Shown here: piece after piece, positions 14,336 through 15,024 of the stretch
Position numbering within the stretch: position 1 is the stretch's first letter
Layout: every line of letters starts with the position of its first letter
Source of the DNA: Ilumatobacteraceae bacterium
GTDB taxonomy: Bacteria > Actinomycetota > Acidimicrobiia > Acidimicrobiales > Ilumatobacteraceae
Direction of reading: 5' to 3'
NCBI GenBank assembly: GCA_030727685.1
Contig: JANRBC010000125.1
Location: forward strand, 1-15,024
Length of the DNA stretch: 15,024 nucleotides
Notes under the pieces: model-generated
The model's input: the letters and a program-made list of their open reading frames with translations, nothing else
Databases searched by the model: none
What the model was told of the DNA's origin: nothing
Position numbers and translations under genes: made by a program

Positions 14336-15024
14336 GTGTCGCGATTAACAAAAGCAAGTTCAAATCAAGAAATTTTGGCGGTGCTCAATGAGACGGCCGA
14401 TGCAGTCGGCGAAGTTCTGCGCGCGAACAAAGATTGGTCGTTGTCGGGTTTGCGCGACACGCAATATGCAGTTGACTTACGAGCCGATGCCGCCGCGCTC
14501 GAAGTGTTGACTAGCGCTGGCGTCGCTGTGTTGTCTGAAGAAAGTGAAATCACTGGTGTGTTCGCTGATGATGGTCTTTGTGTCGTGATGGATCCTCTTG
14601 ATGGGTCGACAAATGCCAGCCGCGGTGTGCAATGGTTTGCTACTGCGTTGTGCGCAATCGACAAAGACGGCATGCGCGCTGGTCTCGTTGTTAATCAAGC
14701 GAACGGTCATGACCGCTATTGGGCGACTGCTGGTGGCGGTGCGTTTCATAATGGTGTTGCGATGCGGCCGAGCGGTTGTGTTGAGTTGCGCGAGGCGGTT
14801 GTTGGTATCTCGGGCATTCCAAAACAGCGACCGAAGTGGGGGCAGTTTCGTGCGCTCGGTGCGGCGGCTCTTGATATTTGTTTGGTCGCTGACGGTGTGA
14901 TCGATGCGTGGATTGATTTCAACACGCACGGTGTGTGGGATTATTTAGCGAGTGCGCTAATTTGCCAAGAGGCGGGTGCACTTATCGTCGAGCATCAAGA
15001 TCGCAGTTTGGTCGTGCATGAACA
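14336..15024 (+). CDS. Inositol monophosphatase-family phosphatase (partial, runs off the window)
   Basis: The first 229 residues of a Mg2+- or Li+-sensitive phosphatase-family protein; the frame is open to the window end. The GTG start has AGAGG at 14326-14330, 5 nt upstream. Metal-binding motifs are visible: SEESE (about 68-72), DPLDGSTN (about 86-93) and WDYLASALICQEAG (about 202-215, with the WD aspartate). DPLDGSTN resembles inositol monophosphatases and SuhB more than CysQ, which usually has DPLDGTKE or DPLDGTRE. It is divergent from the PAPS operon, which invites a role in removing PAP (3'-phosphoadenosine 5'-phosphate), but inositol phosphate, fructose bisphosphate or histidinol phosphate activity is equally possible from sequence. 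Function assignment is therefore limited to the family. Confidence 0.85.
   Translation, partial: MSRLTKASSNQEILAVLNETADAVGEVLRANKDWSLSGLRDTQYAVDLRADAAALEVLTSAGVAVLSEESEITGVFADDGLCVVMDPLDGSTNASRGVQWFATALCAIDKDGMRAGLVVNQANGHDRYWATAGGGAFHNGVAMRPSGCVELREAVVGISGIPKQRPKWGQFRALGAAALDICLVADGVIDAWIDFNTHGVWDYLASALICQEAGALIVEHQDRSLVVHE

Noticed and set aside
14336..15024. Naming the partial phosphatase gene cysQ because of its neighbours
   Set aside because: The DPLDGSTN motif points to the wider inositol monophosphatase family; neighbourhood alone is not enough.

Overview
The window looks like chromosomal DNA of a mid-GC actinobacterium, possibly a freshwater or marine Acidimicrobiia-type lineage. The reasons are an actinobacterial-style CysD with separate CysN and CysC, frequent GTG starts, several genes with no Shine-Dalgarno but a TANNNT box 6-7 nt before GTG (leaderless-type), and a BMP-type nucleoside ABC transporter. 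The taxonomic call is inference only. Coding density is very high. The longest stretches without a gene are the 5855-5998 intergenic region and the two short stretches flanking the tRNA. I see no IS element, CRISPR array, phage gene or riboswitch.

Region 1 (1-4562). A secreted copper type II (PHM/DBM-like) monooxygenase on the minus strand is divergent, across 62 nt, from a two-gene plus-strand operon. The first gene of that operon is an unusual fusion: signal peptide, extracytoplasmic S15/CocE-type alpha/beta-hydrolase with a PepX_C-like beta domain, one transmembrane helix, then a complete cytoplasmic ABC ATPase. It overlaps by 1 nt an ABC-2 type permease. Together they read as an exporter with a hydrolase covalently attached on its outer face.

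Region 2 (4563-9875). A CAT-anticodon tRNA (best read as tRNA-Ile2, the lysidine type) precedes a four-gene BMP-family transporter: lipoprotein binding protein, double-ABC ATPase and two permeases (the YufNOPQ/NupNOPQ-type purine nucleoside importer). A strong GNRA-capped intrinsic terminator separates the binding-protein gene from the rest. A second promoter-like site follows it, so binding protein and membrane complex are probably expressed at different levels.

Region 3 (9890-15024). A compact minus-strand operon cysD-cysN-cysC-sulfotransferase-mog makes PAPS from sulfate and ATP and places a Sulfotransfer_2-family enzyme directly behind it. No PAPS reductase or sulfite reductase lies in the unit, so it looks built for sulfating a cell-surface glycan or small molecule rather than for cysteine synthesis. 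A divergent inositol-monophosphatase-family gene, cut by the window end, could recycle the PAP by-product, though its motif is closer to IMPases than to CysQ.

The most interesting parts are the hydrolase-ABC fusion exporter, the dedicated sulfation operon and the orphan PHM-like monooxygenase. The families are known; their physiological substrates here cannot be read from sequence.
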